Assembly (NCBI GenBank): GCA_023460035.1 | Contig: JAEWRN010000002.1 | Coordinates: forward strand, 1 to 64,000 | Direction: 5' to 3' | Source: Bacillota bacterium | Lineage (GTDB): Bacteria > Bacillota > Clostridia > Oscillospirales > Ruminococcaceae | Length of the DNA: 64,000 bases | Shown: positions 1 to 8,378 of the stretch, in pieces | Position numbering within the stretch: the first letter of the stretch is position 1 | How the letters are laid out: each line of letters opens with the position of its first letter | Translations under genes and position numbers: made by a program | Notes under the pieces: generated by a model | Databases searched by the model: none | Seen by the model: the letters and a program-made list of their open reading frames with translations, nothing else | Told to the model about the DNA's origin: nothing

Positions 1-152
1 TGGTACGCATTTGGAAGCCCTGCTTTCCTGATTTCATTTTTGTTAATAAAATCATAGCAGCATTTCCTTTGCTACCAAGGCTTTATTCAGTTTTTATTAC
101 CCACACAAACTACCGAAGAGCCAAAAATTTTTACCGGGTGGGCCACGGGTAA

Positions 153-218
153 TTGACAAAACTTGGATGCCGTGCTACATTGGTATTAAACAAGTAAACA
201 ATATGGTAATTTGTTCAC
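153..218 (+). promoter_or_regulatory. Promoter and probable TetR operator
   Basis: TTGACA (153-158) and TACATT (176-181) are separated by 17 bp, a good vegetative promoter for the TetR gene. Just downstream lies an inverted repeat, GTAAACAA (194-201) and TTGTTCAC (211-218), with one mismatch and a 9-bp spacer. Its place across the start of transcription suits autorepression by the TetR protein. The operator role is inferred. Confidence 0.6.
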
Positions 219-232
219 AAGAGGGCGTTACA

Positions 233-796
233 ATGAAAGAGAAAATTATGGCGGCGGCCATTTTGCTGTTTTCAAAATACGGGTATAAAAAAACCACGGT
301 TGAGGATATTGCCGGCGCGCTGCAGATGACCAAGGGCAGCATTTACCGCTATTTTGCAAACAAAGAGGACCTCTACCACCAGGCGGTCAGCCAGCTATTG
401 AACGAATTGCGCAGCTTTGTTGAAAAAAGCATCCAGGCGGATGCCGACCCGCTGCAAAAGCTGCTGCACATGGCCGAAGTGGCCATTCACTACCCCGAAA
501 CGAACCCCGATTTTTGCGCAATCGTGCTGGCGGACCCCGCTATTTTTTCGCTTAGCCCCGGCAAAGACCATTACCGGGCGGCCAACGGCCCGGCAGAAGA
601 GCTGCTGCACGCGGTTTTAAACGACGGCATTGCGGCGGGGGTTTTTCGCGACCTCAACATCGACTATACGACCGAGCTGTTATACTCCATTTACATGATG
701 CACCTGATTAAAATTTACGGCAACGGCGAGGGCCAGCGCGGGTTTGCTGTGTACCTGCACAGCATGGACCTTTTGTTAAACGGGCTAAAAAAGTGA
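233..796 (+). CDS. TetR/AcrR family transcriptional regulator
   Basis: 187-residue DNA-binding regulator. The N-terminal helix-turn-helix is clear: a KYGYKKTTVEDIA segment followed by MTKGSIYRYFANKEDLY, the classic TetR recognition helix. The C-terminal ligand domain has no recognisable signature. The ATG at 233 is preferred because AGAGGG lies 6 bases upstream; an upstream in-frame ATG at 167 lies before the likely transcription start. It sits 47 bp ahead of a membrane-protein gene on the same strand, so it probably controls itself and that gene. The ligand is unknown. Confidence 0.9.
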   Translation: MKEKIMAAAILLFSKYGYKKTTVEDIAGALQMTKGSIYRYFANKEDLYHQAVSQLLNELRSFVEKSIQADADPLQKLLHMAEVAIHYPETNPDFCAIVLADPAIFSLSPGKDHYRAANGPAEELLHAVLNDGIAAGVFRDLNIDYTTELLYSIYMMHLIKIYGNGEGQRGFAVYLHSMDLLLNGLKK

Positions 797-843
797 CCTT
801 TTGAACAGGCACTTTTGAAAATAAAATAAGGGAGGATTTTTTT

Positions 844-1497
844 ATGACAAGCGCATCGATTCAGGCTTTGGACGGGCTGCGTGACCTGTCGACACTAAAG
901 TGGTATGTTATCCCCCTGCTCTCCCTCGTTTTTTATGTGTACACGAAGGAGATTCACCTTGCGCGCAAAACCGCCAACTGGGACCCCATTTTTGCAGGCC
1001 TTACCGTGTTTGGGCTGGACTTTTTTAACGAGAGCTGGAACGGCTGGGTGCTGGCAATCAGCGGGCGCAGCGCCGTGTGGACGACCCCGGGCGACACCGC
1101 CCTGCGCACCACCGTGGGCTGGAACATTGAAATCATGTTCATGTTCGCCATTCTGGGCATCATTTTCTATTACTCTTTGCCGGAGGACAAAAACAAAAAA
1201 GTCTTGGGCATTAGCCAAAAATGGCTGTCTGCAGTCATTTACACCGCACTGTGCGTATTCATTGAATGCATGCTGAACAAGGCCGGCCTGCTGGTTTGGG
1301 AGTATGCGTGGTGGAACCGCACCTTTGCCGGTGTGTGGCTGATTTACCTGCTGGGCTATTTTATTTTCTTTGTGGGGGCCATTGTCATCATCGGCCTGAA
1401 AACCACGAAACAAAAGCTGACGATGCTGGGCATTATTTATGCCGTGCCTATTTTAATAAACCTGTTTGGCTTTGGCATTATGGGCTGGAACTACTAA
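844..1497 (+). CDS. Uncharacterised multi-pass membrane protein
   Basis: 217 residues, rich in tryptophan and tyrosine, with about six hydrophobic segments (roughly residues 18-34, 48-62, 96-118, 126-148, 160-187, 193-214). A GGGAGG site lies upstream of the ATG. I do not recognise a family. It follows the TetR gene closely and both probably share one transcript, so the regulator may respond to a compound that this protein handles or senses. Function is unknown. Confidence 0.75.
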   Translation: MTSASIQALDGLRDLSTLKWYVIPLLSLVFYVYTKEIHLARKTANWDPIFAGLTVFGLDFFNESWNGWVLAISGRSAVWTTPGDTALRTTVGWNIEIMFMFAILGIIFYYSLPEDKNKKVLGISQKWLSAVIYTALCVFIECMLNKAGLLVWEYAWWNRTFAGVWLIYLLGYFIFFVGAIVIIGLKTTKQKLTMLGIIYAVPILINLFGFGIMGWNY

Positions 1498-1672
1498 ACC
1501 CGGCCCCCCGGCTGTGCCGGCCCGCGTAAAACGGCGGGCAACGCCGCAGGCGGCAACCAAAACCACCGGCGCCGCGCAACCACGGCAAAAGGCGCTTAAC
1601 ACCGCCTTTGCCCGCCAGTTTTTTTAACCTTTACCCGGCGCCGTTTTGGCACCGCCGCCCTTTTACACAAAA

Positions 1673-1702
1673 AACCGCCGCAACGGCTGTTGCGGCGGTT
1701 TT
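1673..1702. terminator. Bidirectional intrinsic terminator
   Basis: Perfect 12-bp stem AACCGCCGCAAC / GTTGCGGCGGTT with a 4-base loop. T-rich sequence follows on the plus side and a run of A precedes it, which gives a T-tract on the minus strand. It lies between the convergent membrane-protein and MFS genes and most plainly serves the MFS gene. Confidence 0.85.
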
Positions 1703-1725
1703 AGTGTTTTTCAAACTATGGTTTT

Positions 1726-2970
1726 TTAAGCGGCCTCTTCTTGCAGGGCTGCCGCATGGCGGCGGCCAGCGTAGCGGTGCAGCACCGACAGTGCGGGCAA
1801 CGCCAGCACACACACGCCAGCCCCCAGCGCAAACACAATGGCAAAGCTGCCGGTAAAGTCGTACAAATACGGCAGCAGCGCCCCGGCAAATGCCGCTATT
1901 ACGGCACTCAGCGACTGGTAGCGGCTGACCTTCGGCTTGTAATACTCTTTGCCGTACAAATCCAGCAACAGCAAGGCGGGCACGGTGGTGCCCATGGCGT
2001 ACACCGTGCCAAACAGCAATGCCGCCACATACAGCACCGGCAGCATGCCGGTGGCAAACGCCAGCAGCAGCAGGGCACAGCCCACTACCGCAACCAGCAA
2101 TTTGACTGCGCGGTAGATGCCAATGCGGTCTGCCAACACGCCAATCGACAGCTTGCCCACCACATTGCCCAGCATCGTCAGGCTGGCCAGGGTAGCCCCT
2201 ACTTCCAGCGAGTAGTGCAGCGACTGCGCGTAGATGGGCATCTGGTTGCTAAGGCCCGCAAACGACACGACCCCAATCAGCGTGGCCGCACACAGCGGGA
2301 ACACCCAGCCTGCGACCCCTGCGGCGTTTTTACCCTCTTGCAGCTGGGCACGGGCCGCGGCCTCCTGCGCACGCACGGCATCAAGGTCTTGCTTTGGCGC
2401 AGCCCGTAAAAACAGTAGTGCGGGTATTACTGCAACCATAAAACCCGCAATGCTTGTAATGACCGTTGCCGTGCGCCAGCCATACCGGCTGACAAGGGCG
2501 GAGCAGATTTGCCCGTATCCCGCCCCCGCAATGCCGGAGGCCGACATGGCAAGGCCAATGAGCAGCCCGTTGTTTTTAGAAAACCAGTTGTTGATGACAA
2601 TGGGCAGCATAACCAGCACAAAGCTAACCCCAATGCCGGAAAATATCGCAGAAAAATACCACTGCCACAGGCTGTTAAAGCAGCTCATCAGCCCAAAGGC
2701 AACTGCGGAAACTGCGCTGACAAAAGTGATCACTATTTTGGCGTTGTGCTCAAAAAACAGCTTTGTCAGCACCCCACAGGCCACCGCTGCTGTCAGTGAA
2801 CGGATGAGGTAGTACAGCGACAAATCCCCCGCCCGAAACCCAAACTCGGCAATAACCGCCGAAAACAATATACCGGTACAGTTTACTAATATCCCAAGCA
2901 GCCCTGCCTCAATACAGAGCAACGAAATAAAAACCGCCCCCGCGCGGTATTTAACAAAAAAAGCCTTCAC
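1726..2970 (-). CDS. MFS transporter, oxalate/formate-antiporter-like
   Basis: 414 residues with twelve predicted membrane helices in two halves and a basic and acidic cytoplasmic loop near residues 190-215. The pattern INNWFSKNNGLLIGLAMSASG in the first half resembles OFA/monocarboxylate-type MFS carriers. The ATG is preceded by AGGAGG. The substrate cannot be read from sequence. It lies downstream of the AtuA-type genes on the same strand, but a terminator and a 457-bp gap separate them, so a metabolic link is only a suggestion. Confidence 0.85.
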   Translation of the reverse strand: MKAFFVKYRAGAVFISLLCIEAGLLGILVNCTGILFSAVIAEFGFRAGDLSLYYLIRSLTAAVACGVLTKLFFEHNAKIVITFVSAVSAVAFGLMSCFNSLWQWYFSAIFSGIGVSFVLVMLPIVINNWFSKNNGLLIGLAMSASGIAGAGYGQICSALVSRYGWRTATVITSIAGFMVAVIPALLFLRAAPKQDLDAVRAQEAAARAQLQEGKNAAGVAGWVFPLCAATLIGVVSFAGLSNQMPIYAQSLHYSLEVGATLASLTMLGNVVGKLSIGVLADRIGIYRAVKLLVAVVGCALLLLAFATGMLPVLYVAALLFGTVYAMGTTVPALLLLDLYGKEYYKPKVSRYQSLSAVIAAFAGALLPYLYDFTGSFAIVFALGAGVCVLALPALSVLHRYAGRRHAAALQEEAA

Positions 2971-3375
2971 CTGTTTCCTCCTCGCAGCTGCAGCTGTTTT
3001 TACAGTTGTTCTTAACTTACGTGAAAAATAGGGGTAAAGTCAATAGAAATAACTGGTAAAACTGTTACATAAATGGCCTGTTTTTTGCCCGGCAGCGGTA
3101 TACTTTGTACCAGCGGGCGAAAAACGGGCCGTCCGCAGCTTTTTACTGCACTATTTTAAAAAGTGAAAAACCGCTTTGCGCCGCGCTTTTAGGGCATTTT
3201 TCGCTTTGTTTCGGCTGTTTTTGGGGTTGCAGTCGCCGGTTTTGTGGGGCCGCATTTCCCTTTTATAAGGGTAAAAAATAAACCCGTTTTAGGGCCGCCC
3301 TGCCGGGCTTTGCGGTATGCACCGCGGCTATACTGTACCGGTTTAAAGGCATCCACCGGGCCTTCTTTATACTAA
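2971..3375. other. Gene-free upstream region of the MFS gene
   Basis: No coding sequence is evident. Near 3000-3075 the minus strand holds TTGACT followed after about 18 bp by TAAGTT, a weak candidate promoter for the MFS gene, with an imperfect repeat of the type GTAACAGTTTTACCAGTTA beside it that may bind a regulator. The rest (about 3100-3370) shows nothing I can name. Confidence 0.4.
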
Positions 3376-3404
3376 AACAGGGGCCGCTTGCTGCGGCCCC
3401 TGTT
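3376..3404 (-). terminator. Terminator of the AtuA-type operon
   Basis: AACAGGGGCCGC / GCGGCCCCTGTT stem (12 bp) with a 5-base loop and a short T-run on the minus side, about 25 bases past the stop codon of the small AtuA-like gene. Confidence 0.8.
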
Positions 3405-3427
3405 TGCGGCATTTGCCGCGGGTTTGC

Positions 3428-3730
3428 TTATTCTACCTCCATCTCCAGCAGCAGGCCGCTGAGGGCTTTGCCGTGTGCATCCAGCGCCAGCGACCGGGTA
3501 ACCCCGCCGCCCAGCGTGCCGGTGAGCACAAAGTTTAGCGCCGCAAGCTTTGGCAGCTCGTACCGCTCGGCCCCGGTAGCACCCAGCGGCGCAAACAGCG
3601 CTAATACCTTTTCGGCCGTGACGGCCTTTTGCAGCGTCTCATAATCGCCCGCGCGGTTTGCGATAACCGAAATGGTAGAAATATTGCCCTTGTCCCCCGT
3701 GCGGGAGTGGGCCAACTCAAACAATTTCAT
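3428..3730 (-). CDS. AtuA-like ferredoxin-fold domain protein
   Basis: 100-residue stand-alone protein beginning MKLFELAHSRTGDKGNIS, which matches the small C-terminal domain that in Pseudomonas AtuA is fused to the large DUF1446 domain. Its start overlaps the end of the upstream AtuA-type gene by 14 bases and it has its own AAAGGAG site, so the two are translated together and probably form one complex. The biochemical role of this domain is not established. The last gene before a strong terminator. Confidence 0.8.
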   Translation of the reverse strand: MKLFELAHSRTGDKGNISTISVIANRAGDYETLQKAVTAEKVLALFAPLGATGAERYELPKLAALNFVLTGTLGGGVTRSLALDAHGKALSGLLLEMEVE

Positions 3731-5075
3731 ACGGTTCTCCTTTCAGCCCGTGGAGTATGACCTGTACCTCTTGCTGCGGCAACAACACCGACGCGACCGA
3801 CACCACACTGGTCACCCGGCTGCGCGCGCCGCCGCCACCGGCAGGGCCGTTGACGTACAGCGCTTCCACCTCGCGGCCAATCGCGGCGGCGGTCTCTTCG
3901 TCTGCCGTGCGTGCCGCCACCCTAAGGCGTACCTCTGCCAGCTGTGCGGGTGCAAATACCCCGGCGGCGGGCCCGTACAGGCTGTTGACACCCAACAGGT
4001 CAAACCGCACTTCGCGCAGCGCAAGGCCCAGCAGCGTAAACCGGTGGCGCAGCACGGTTTCGGCAAGCTGGGCGCGCCGGGTGCAGTTGTGCCCGCCATA
4101 GCTGATCTCCCCCTCGCCAATATACCCGTCGCGGTAGCCGACGCTGGTTTTTAAAAGGCCGGTCTTGGGCCGCCCCGTCGCACCGCGCACCAACACCTTT
4201 TCGCCCTGCTGCTGTACCGTGATACCGGTAAAGTCGGCGACAACGTCCGGCGTCAGGTATTCGGCGGGGTTTTGAATTTCATACAGCAGCTGTTCTTTTA
4301 CCGTCGCCTCGTTCAGCAAACCGCCGGTGCCGGGCAGTTTTTCCAGCAGCAGGTCGCCGTTTTCGCTGAAGGTCAAAATGGGGAAGCCCAAATTCCACAA
4401 TTCCGGCACGTCCTTTTCGCCGGGGTCGGCAAAATAGCCGCCGGTCACCTGTCCCGCACACTCCAACAGATGGCCCGCCACAATGGTTTTGCCCAAAAAA
4501 TCGGCGTCATCATATGATTTTTGAAATTCGGCCATCAGCGGCCCGCTGACAAGGCAGGGGTCTGCCACGCGGCCGGTAATCACGATGTCGGCCCCACCGG
4601 CAAGCGCCGCCGAAATGCCCTTGGCCCCAAGGTAAGCGTTGGCCGAAACCACGCTGTTCCCCAGTGTGCGCAGCGGCGCGCCGGTCTCCATCAGCGGCAA
4701 ATCGCCGTAGTCGTTTAGCCGCTCTAACACATCGTCGCCCAGCACCGCAGTTACTTTTAAATGCAGGCCCTCCTGCTTTGCCATCTGCCGCACCTTTTCG
4801 GCGGCGGCCAGCGGGTTTGCCGCGCCCATATTGGTGATAATCTTCACCGGGTGCTCGCGCAATAGCGGCAGCACCTTTTGCATGCGGTATTCCAGCAACG
4901 GGTTATACCCCTTTGCCGGGTCGGCCAGTTTTTCTTTTTGCGCCAGCGCAATGGTGCGCTCGGCAAGGCATTCAAAAATCACATAATCGGCATTGCCGCG
5001 GCAGATGCTGTCCAGCGCCGGCTCTATGCGGTCGCCGGCATACCCTGCCCCGGCTGCAATGCGGATACTTTTCAC
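3717..5075 (-). CDS. AtuA family protein (DUF1446), acyclic-terpene-utilisation-like
   Basis: 452 residues. The N-terminus IRIAAGAGYAGDRIEPAL and later segments with GRVADP, GGADIVITGR and YGGHNCTRRA are typical of the DUF1446/AtuA family, known from acyclic terpene (citronellol/geraniol) degradation but found widely in anaerobes in other settings. Translation starts at GTG with GAGGG about 9 bases upstream. The C-terminal domain of classical AtuA is encoded separately by the next gene. Divergent from a LysR regulator across a 37-bp palindrome, so it is probably activated by that protein. The substrate is unknown. Confidence 0.85.
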   Translation of the reverse strand: MKSIRIAAGAGYAGDRIEPALDSICRGNADYVIFECLAERTIALAQKEKLADPAKGYNPLLEYRMQKVLPLLREHPVKIITNMGAANPLAAAEKVRQMAKQEGLHLKVTAVLGDDVLERLNDYGDLPLMETGAPLRTLGNSVVSANAYLGAKGISAALAGGADIVITGRVADPCLVSGPLMAEFQKSYDDADFLGKTIVAGHLLECAGQVTGGYFADPGEKDVPELWNLGFPILTFSENGDLLLEKLPGTGGLLNEATVKEQLLYEIQNPAEYLTPDVVADFTGITVQQQGEKVLVRGATGRPKTGLLKTSVGYRDGYIGEGEISYGGHNCTRRAQLAETVLRHRFTLLGLALREVRFDLLGVNSLYGPAAGVFAPAQLAEVRLRVAARTADEETAAAIGREVEALYVNGPAGGGGARSRVTSVVSVASVLLPQQEVQVILHGLKGEPYEIV

Positions 5076-5123
5076 GTAAGCTCGCCCTCTTTTTTTGCTC
5101 TTTTGGGCCTTGGCCCTGTTTGC

Positions 5124-5189
5124 ATTATAAAGACGGGCAAGATATAATACAAATCAATAGTTTTTATAATTATTATAATTTTAATTGAT
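5124..5189. promoter_or_regulatory. AtuA promoter with LysR-type palindrome
   Basis: On the minus strand TTGTAT (5147-5152) and TATAAT (5124-5129) are spaced by 17 bp and form the promoter of the AtuA-type operon. Directly upstream of the -35 lies an AT-rich palindrome centred on 5171 (5153-5189), with outer arms ATCAAT/ATTGAT and core TATAATTATTATA. That is where LysR activators usually bind, and the palindrome also sits just ahead of the LysR start, allowing autoregulation. Confidence 0.7.
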
Positions 5190-5202
5190 ATTAAGAGGGC
5201 TT

Positions 5203-6093
5203 ATGCTGAATTTCAATTTGGAATATTACCGCGCCTTTTATTCTGTGGCCCAGCTTGGCAGCATTTCAAAAGCGGCCGAGGCATTGTGCCTGTCGCAACC
5301 CGCCGTCACCCGCTCGATACAAAAGCTGGAACAGCAGCTTGCCCAGCCCTTATTTACCCGCACGGCAAAGGGCATGCGGCTGACCGCCGGGGGCACTGTG
5401 CTGTTCAGCCATATTGCAGTGGCCTTTGCCGAGCTATTGGCAGGCGAACAGGCACTGGCAGACCGCACGGCGTACGACGAGGGCGAATTGCAGATTGGTG
5501 CCACCGAAACGGCGCTGTACCACTTTTTGCTGCCCAAAATTGAGGCGTATGCGGCACAGCACCCCCGGCTGAAAATTCACCTTACCGGCAGTGCCACACC
5601 ACAAATTTTGCAATTGCTGCGCGAGGGCAAGGCCGATTTTGCGGTGGCGGTGTCACCAGTGCAAGACATTGCAGGCCTGCAACTGACAAGGGTGCGCAGC
5701 TTTCGGGACGTGGTGGTGGCCACCGGCGCGTTTGCCGCACTGCGCGGTGTGCCGGTTACCCCCGAGCAGCTTTGCGGCTACCCGGTGGTGGCGGTGGAGC
5801 AAGGCACCAGCGCACGCAGCCAGTTAGACCTCTGGTTTGAGCAGCAGGGGGTATTTTTTACACCGGAATACAGTGTGCAAACCAGCACTTTAATTTTGCC
5901 GTTTGTACAGCACAACCTTGCGGTCGGTGTGTTGCCAGAGCTGTTTGCCGCCGCGCCGCTGCGCGATGGCACGGTGTTTGAGGTGGCGCTTACCCCGCCG
6001 CTGCCCGCGCGCGATATTGTTATTTTGCACCGCACCGACACTCTGCCCAGCGCGGCGGCGCAACAGTTTATTGACTTTTTATGCACCCCCTAG
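5203..6093 (+). CDS. LysR family transcriptional regulator
   Basis: 296 residues. Residues about 1-60 form a LysR winged helix (FYSVAQLGSISKAAEALCLSQPAVTRSIQKLE), followed by a periplasmic-binding-like co-inducer domain from about 90 onward. The ATG at 5203 has AGAGGG 4 bases upstream and gives the standard LysR N-terminus, so the earlier in-frame start at 5185 is rejected. Divergent from the AtuA-type operon, which it presumably controls in response to the pathway substrate. Confidence 0.92.
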   Translation: MLNFNLEYYRAFYSVAQLGSISKAAEALCLSQPAVTRSIQKLEQQLAQPLFTRTAKGMRLTAGGTVLFSHIAVAFAELLAGEQALADRTAYDEGELQIGATETALYHFLLPKIEAYAAQHPRLKIHLTGSATPQILQLLREGKADFAVAVSPVQDIAGLQLTRVRSFRDVVVATGAFAALRGVPVTPEQLCGYPVVAVEQGTSARSQLDLWFEQQGVFFTPEYSVQTSTLILPFVQHNLAVGVLPELFAAAPLRDGTVFEVALTPPLPARDIVILHRTDTLPSAAAQQFIDFLCTP

Positions 6094-6214
6094 GCCATGC
6101 TGCGAAAGGCCCGGCGTTATACCGTTGCGGTTTGCGGGGCACGCCGCCCGGCAAACAGGGCCACACCCGCCTACGGTTTGCCCCGCCGGGCTTGTGGCCG
6201 GTTTCTGTTAACGC

Positions 6215-6258
6215 AAAAAGCGTGCCCACCGGTACTGCCGGTGGGCACGCTTTTTTTT
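6215..6258. terminator. Strong bidirectional terminator
   Basis: 18-bp perfect stem (AAAAAGCGTGCCCACCGG and its complement) with a 5-base loop and eight T on the plus strand; five A at its left edge give the minus-strand T-tract. It separates the convergent LysR gene and sugar-sensing operon. Confidence 0.92.
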
Positions 6259-6281
6259 ATTTTACTTTTTGGCCATCGGCT

Positions 6282-7211
6282 TTAGCGGTTAATCGAAGCC
6301 GCCATGCGGTGGTAGGTGTGCCGCACGCCGCGGATGGCCACCGAGTAGGCCATAATGTTTTCTGGCAGTGCCATGCCGGGGTAGCCGGTGTCGCCGATGT
6401 GGTGCATGTCGGTGCCGGTCATTTTGCACAGCAGCGCAATTTCGCGAATGGTCGCGGTGTCGGCCCCCTCTTGCGAGGTGCCGATGGCCGTGATGGTCAG
6501 CGCGCCCAGCGCATGCGCATAGCTGACCAGCGTGCGCACATACTCCATTGTAATGCCCGGCACCGTGCCGGGGGCGGGCAGCAAAATGACATCGGCCCCC
6601 GCCTGCACAAAGCTTGCGATATCCTCTTTCGTGATGATGTGCTCACCCTGCTCGGCAAGGATACCCGCCGCGTGCATTTTGCCCGCCGCCAGTATTAGCC
6701 GGTCGCCCACCGCCGCGCGGATCGATTTTAGTGAATTGGTAATTGCTTCGTTGCTGATGCCGTTGCCGGGGTTGCCGGTCAGCACGACCATGCTGACCCC
6801 CATGTCGGCGGCCAATACCGCATTTTCAGGCGTGGCCCGCCGCCCGGCAGACATCGCCCACAGCGTGTCGTCGCTGGTTGTGGCCGCGCCGGGCTGCACC
6901 GGCTCCAGGTTAATACCCACCGGGCGCCCGGTAAGGCGCCGCAGCTCGCGCACCGTGTCGGCGGGGGCCACCTTTGCGGGCAGGCCGTGTACCACCGGGG
7001 CCTCTACGTCAAACATGTTCAGCAATAAAATATCCGCGCCCATGGCACTGACAAACTCGGCATTGGTCACATCCACCAGCAGCGGCATGGTCAAACCGAT
7101 GCATTCGCAGGCCAGCACCCGGCCCTCGCTTGCGGCAATGCTGGCAAGCAAATCACGGCTGTTGAACCGCTCAAAATCAGAGGCAACACAGTCTAGCATT
7201 CTTTTTACCAT
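6282..7211 (-). CDS. TIM-barrel protein of the family often annotated haloacid-dehalogenase-like/PEP-mutase-like
   Basis: 309 residues from the ATG at 7211, which has AAAGGAG 8 bases upstream; the longer reading frame lacks such a site. The start MVKRMLDCVASDFERF and phrases such as LLVDVTNAEFVSAMGADILLLNMFD and FVQAGADVILLPAPGTVPGI suggest a beta/alpha barrel whose relatives in Clostridia carry misleading 'haloacid dehalogenase-like hydrolase' labels. Reaction unknown. Last gene of the sensor operon, next to a sugar-binding lipoprotein, so a carbohydrate-linked role is plausible. Confidence 0.7.
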   Translation of the reverse strand: MVKRMLDCVASDFERFNSRDLLASIAASEGRVLACECIGLTMPLLVDVTNAEFVSAMGADILLLNMFDVEAPVVHGLPAKVAPADTVRELRRLTGRPVGINLEPVQPGAATTSDDTLWAMSAGRRATPENAVLAADMGVSMVVLTGNPGNGISNEAITNSLKSIRAAVGDRLILAAGKMHAAGILAEQGEHIITKEDIASFVQAGADVILLPAPGTVPGITMEYVRTLVSYAHALGALTITAIGTSQEGADTATIREIALLCKMTGTDMHHIGDTGYPGMALPENIMAYSVAIRGVRHTYHRMAASINR

Positions 7212-7303
7212 ACAAAAGCTCCTTTGCGCGGGGCCCGCCGGGCCCTGCTGTTTTGCGGCGCACCGGCCGTGGTTTATTTTACACCGCTTTGTGCGGTGCA
7301 GGG

Positions 7304-8344
7304 TCACGGTGTTTCAAACTGCGCAAGGTTGTCTTTGGTGACCGTCGTGTAATTCAGCCACACATATTTGCCGTCGGTAAGGGGCACTTCGGTCGACGGG
7401 TCCTGCCCTTCGGCCAGCGCACAGGACAGTTTCAGCATCATTTGGGCCTGCCCGGCACTGTCATTTTGCACCGTGCCTTTCAGCGTGCCGTCCGCCAGCG
7501 CTTCAAGGGCGGGCGGGGTGGCGTCCACCCCCACAATAAACGGCATCGTGTCGGCGGTCAACCCCGCGCTGGTGCAGGCGTCGATGGCGCCCAGCGCCAT
7601 GTCGTCGTTGTTGGCAAACACCACTTCAATGCCGTCGCCAAATTTCGCAAACCACTGCTGCATCAGGGTCGATGCCTGCCCGCGCTGCCAGTCGGCGGTG
7701 TCACTGGCCAGCTTTTCTGTCTGAATACCCGCCAGCGACAGCGCTTTGATGCTGTACTCGGTGCGCAGCAGCGCATCCTGATGGCCGGGCTCGCCCTCCA
7801 GCATCACATACTGCAGCACGCCGTCGCCGTTGCGGTCCAGCGCGGCGGTGTCCGCCTGCCACGCGTCGCGCACAATGCCGCCCTGCAACTCGCCCGCAGC
7901 CGCGGCTTTCAGCCCCACATAGTAAGCGCCTTCCCAACGGGCAAGGTCCTCTTCTACCGGCTCGCGGTTAAAAAAGAGCACCGGCACGCCCGCGGCCTGC
8001 GCTTTGTCGATGATGACGGCCGCCGCCGTGCGGTCAACCAGGTTGACGCAGATGATGTCGTACCCCTGTGAGAGAAACCGGTCCACCTGCTCGTTTTGCG
8101 TTGCCTGGCTGTTGCGCCCGTCGGCAATATTGAGGTTGATTTTTAAATTGCGGCTTTGCTCTTCTTCTTTGGCGTACTGCTCCAGGCTTTGCACCACGGT
8201 AGAAATAAAGGTGTCGTCCTGCCGGTAAATCGCAACGCCAATGCGAATGGTCGTTGTTTTCTGCTTGCCGCCGCAACCGGCAAGGCCAAGGGTCAGCAGC
8301 AGCACCAATGCCAGTGCCAGCCCCGCAAGGGTTCGATGTTTCAT
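7304..8344 (-). CDS. Galactose/glucose-type sugar ABC substrate-binding lipoprotein (second copy)
   Basis: 346 residues with a lipoprotein signal peptide ending LAGC (Cys24). The mature part is a periplasmic-binding type 1 fold. A DRNGDGVLQ loop matches the EF-hand-like calcium site of MglB. It resembles the mglB product at 15640-16764 in layout but is a separate, divergent copy. It lies between the sensor binding protein and the TIM-barrel gene, with no permease of its own, so it may feed the same MglA/MglC importer or widen substrate range. Confidence 0.88.
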   Translation of the reverse strand: MKHRTLAGLALALVLLLTLGLAGCGGKQKTTTIRIGVAIYRQDDTFISTVVQSLEQYAKEEEQSRNLKINLNIADGRNSQATQNEQVDRFLSQGYDIICVNLVDRTAAAVIIDKAQAAGVPVLFFNREPVEEDLARWEGAYYVGLKAAAAGELQGGIVRDAWQADTAALDRNGDGVLQYVMLEGEPGHQDALLRTEYSIKALSLAGIQTEKLASDTADWQRGQASTLMQQWFAKFGDGIEVVFANNDDMALGAIDACTSAGLTADTMPFIVGVDATPPALEALADGTLKGTVQNDSAGQAQMMLKLSCALAEGQDPSTEVPLTDGKYVWLNYTTVTKDNLAQFETP

Positions 8345-8378
8345 AAAACCTCCTTCTGCGCGCCCGGTGCGTCCGGCC

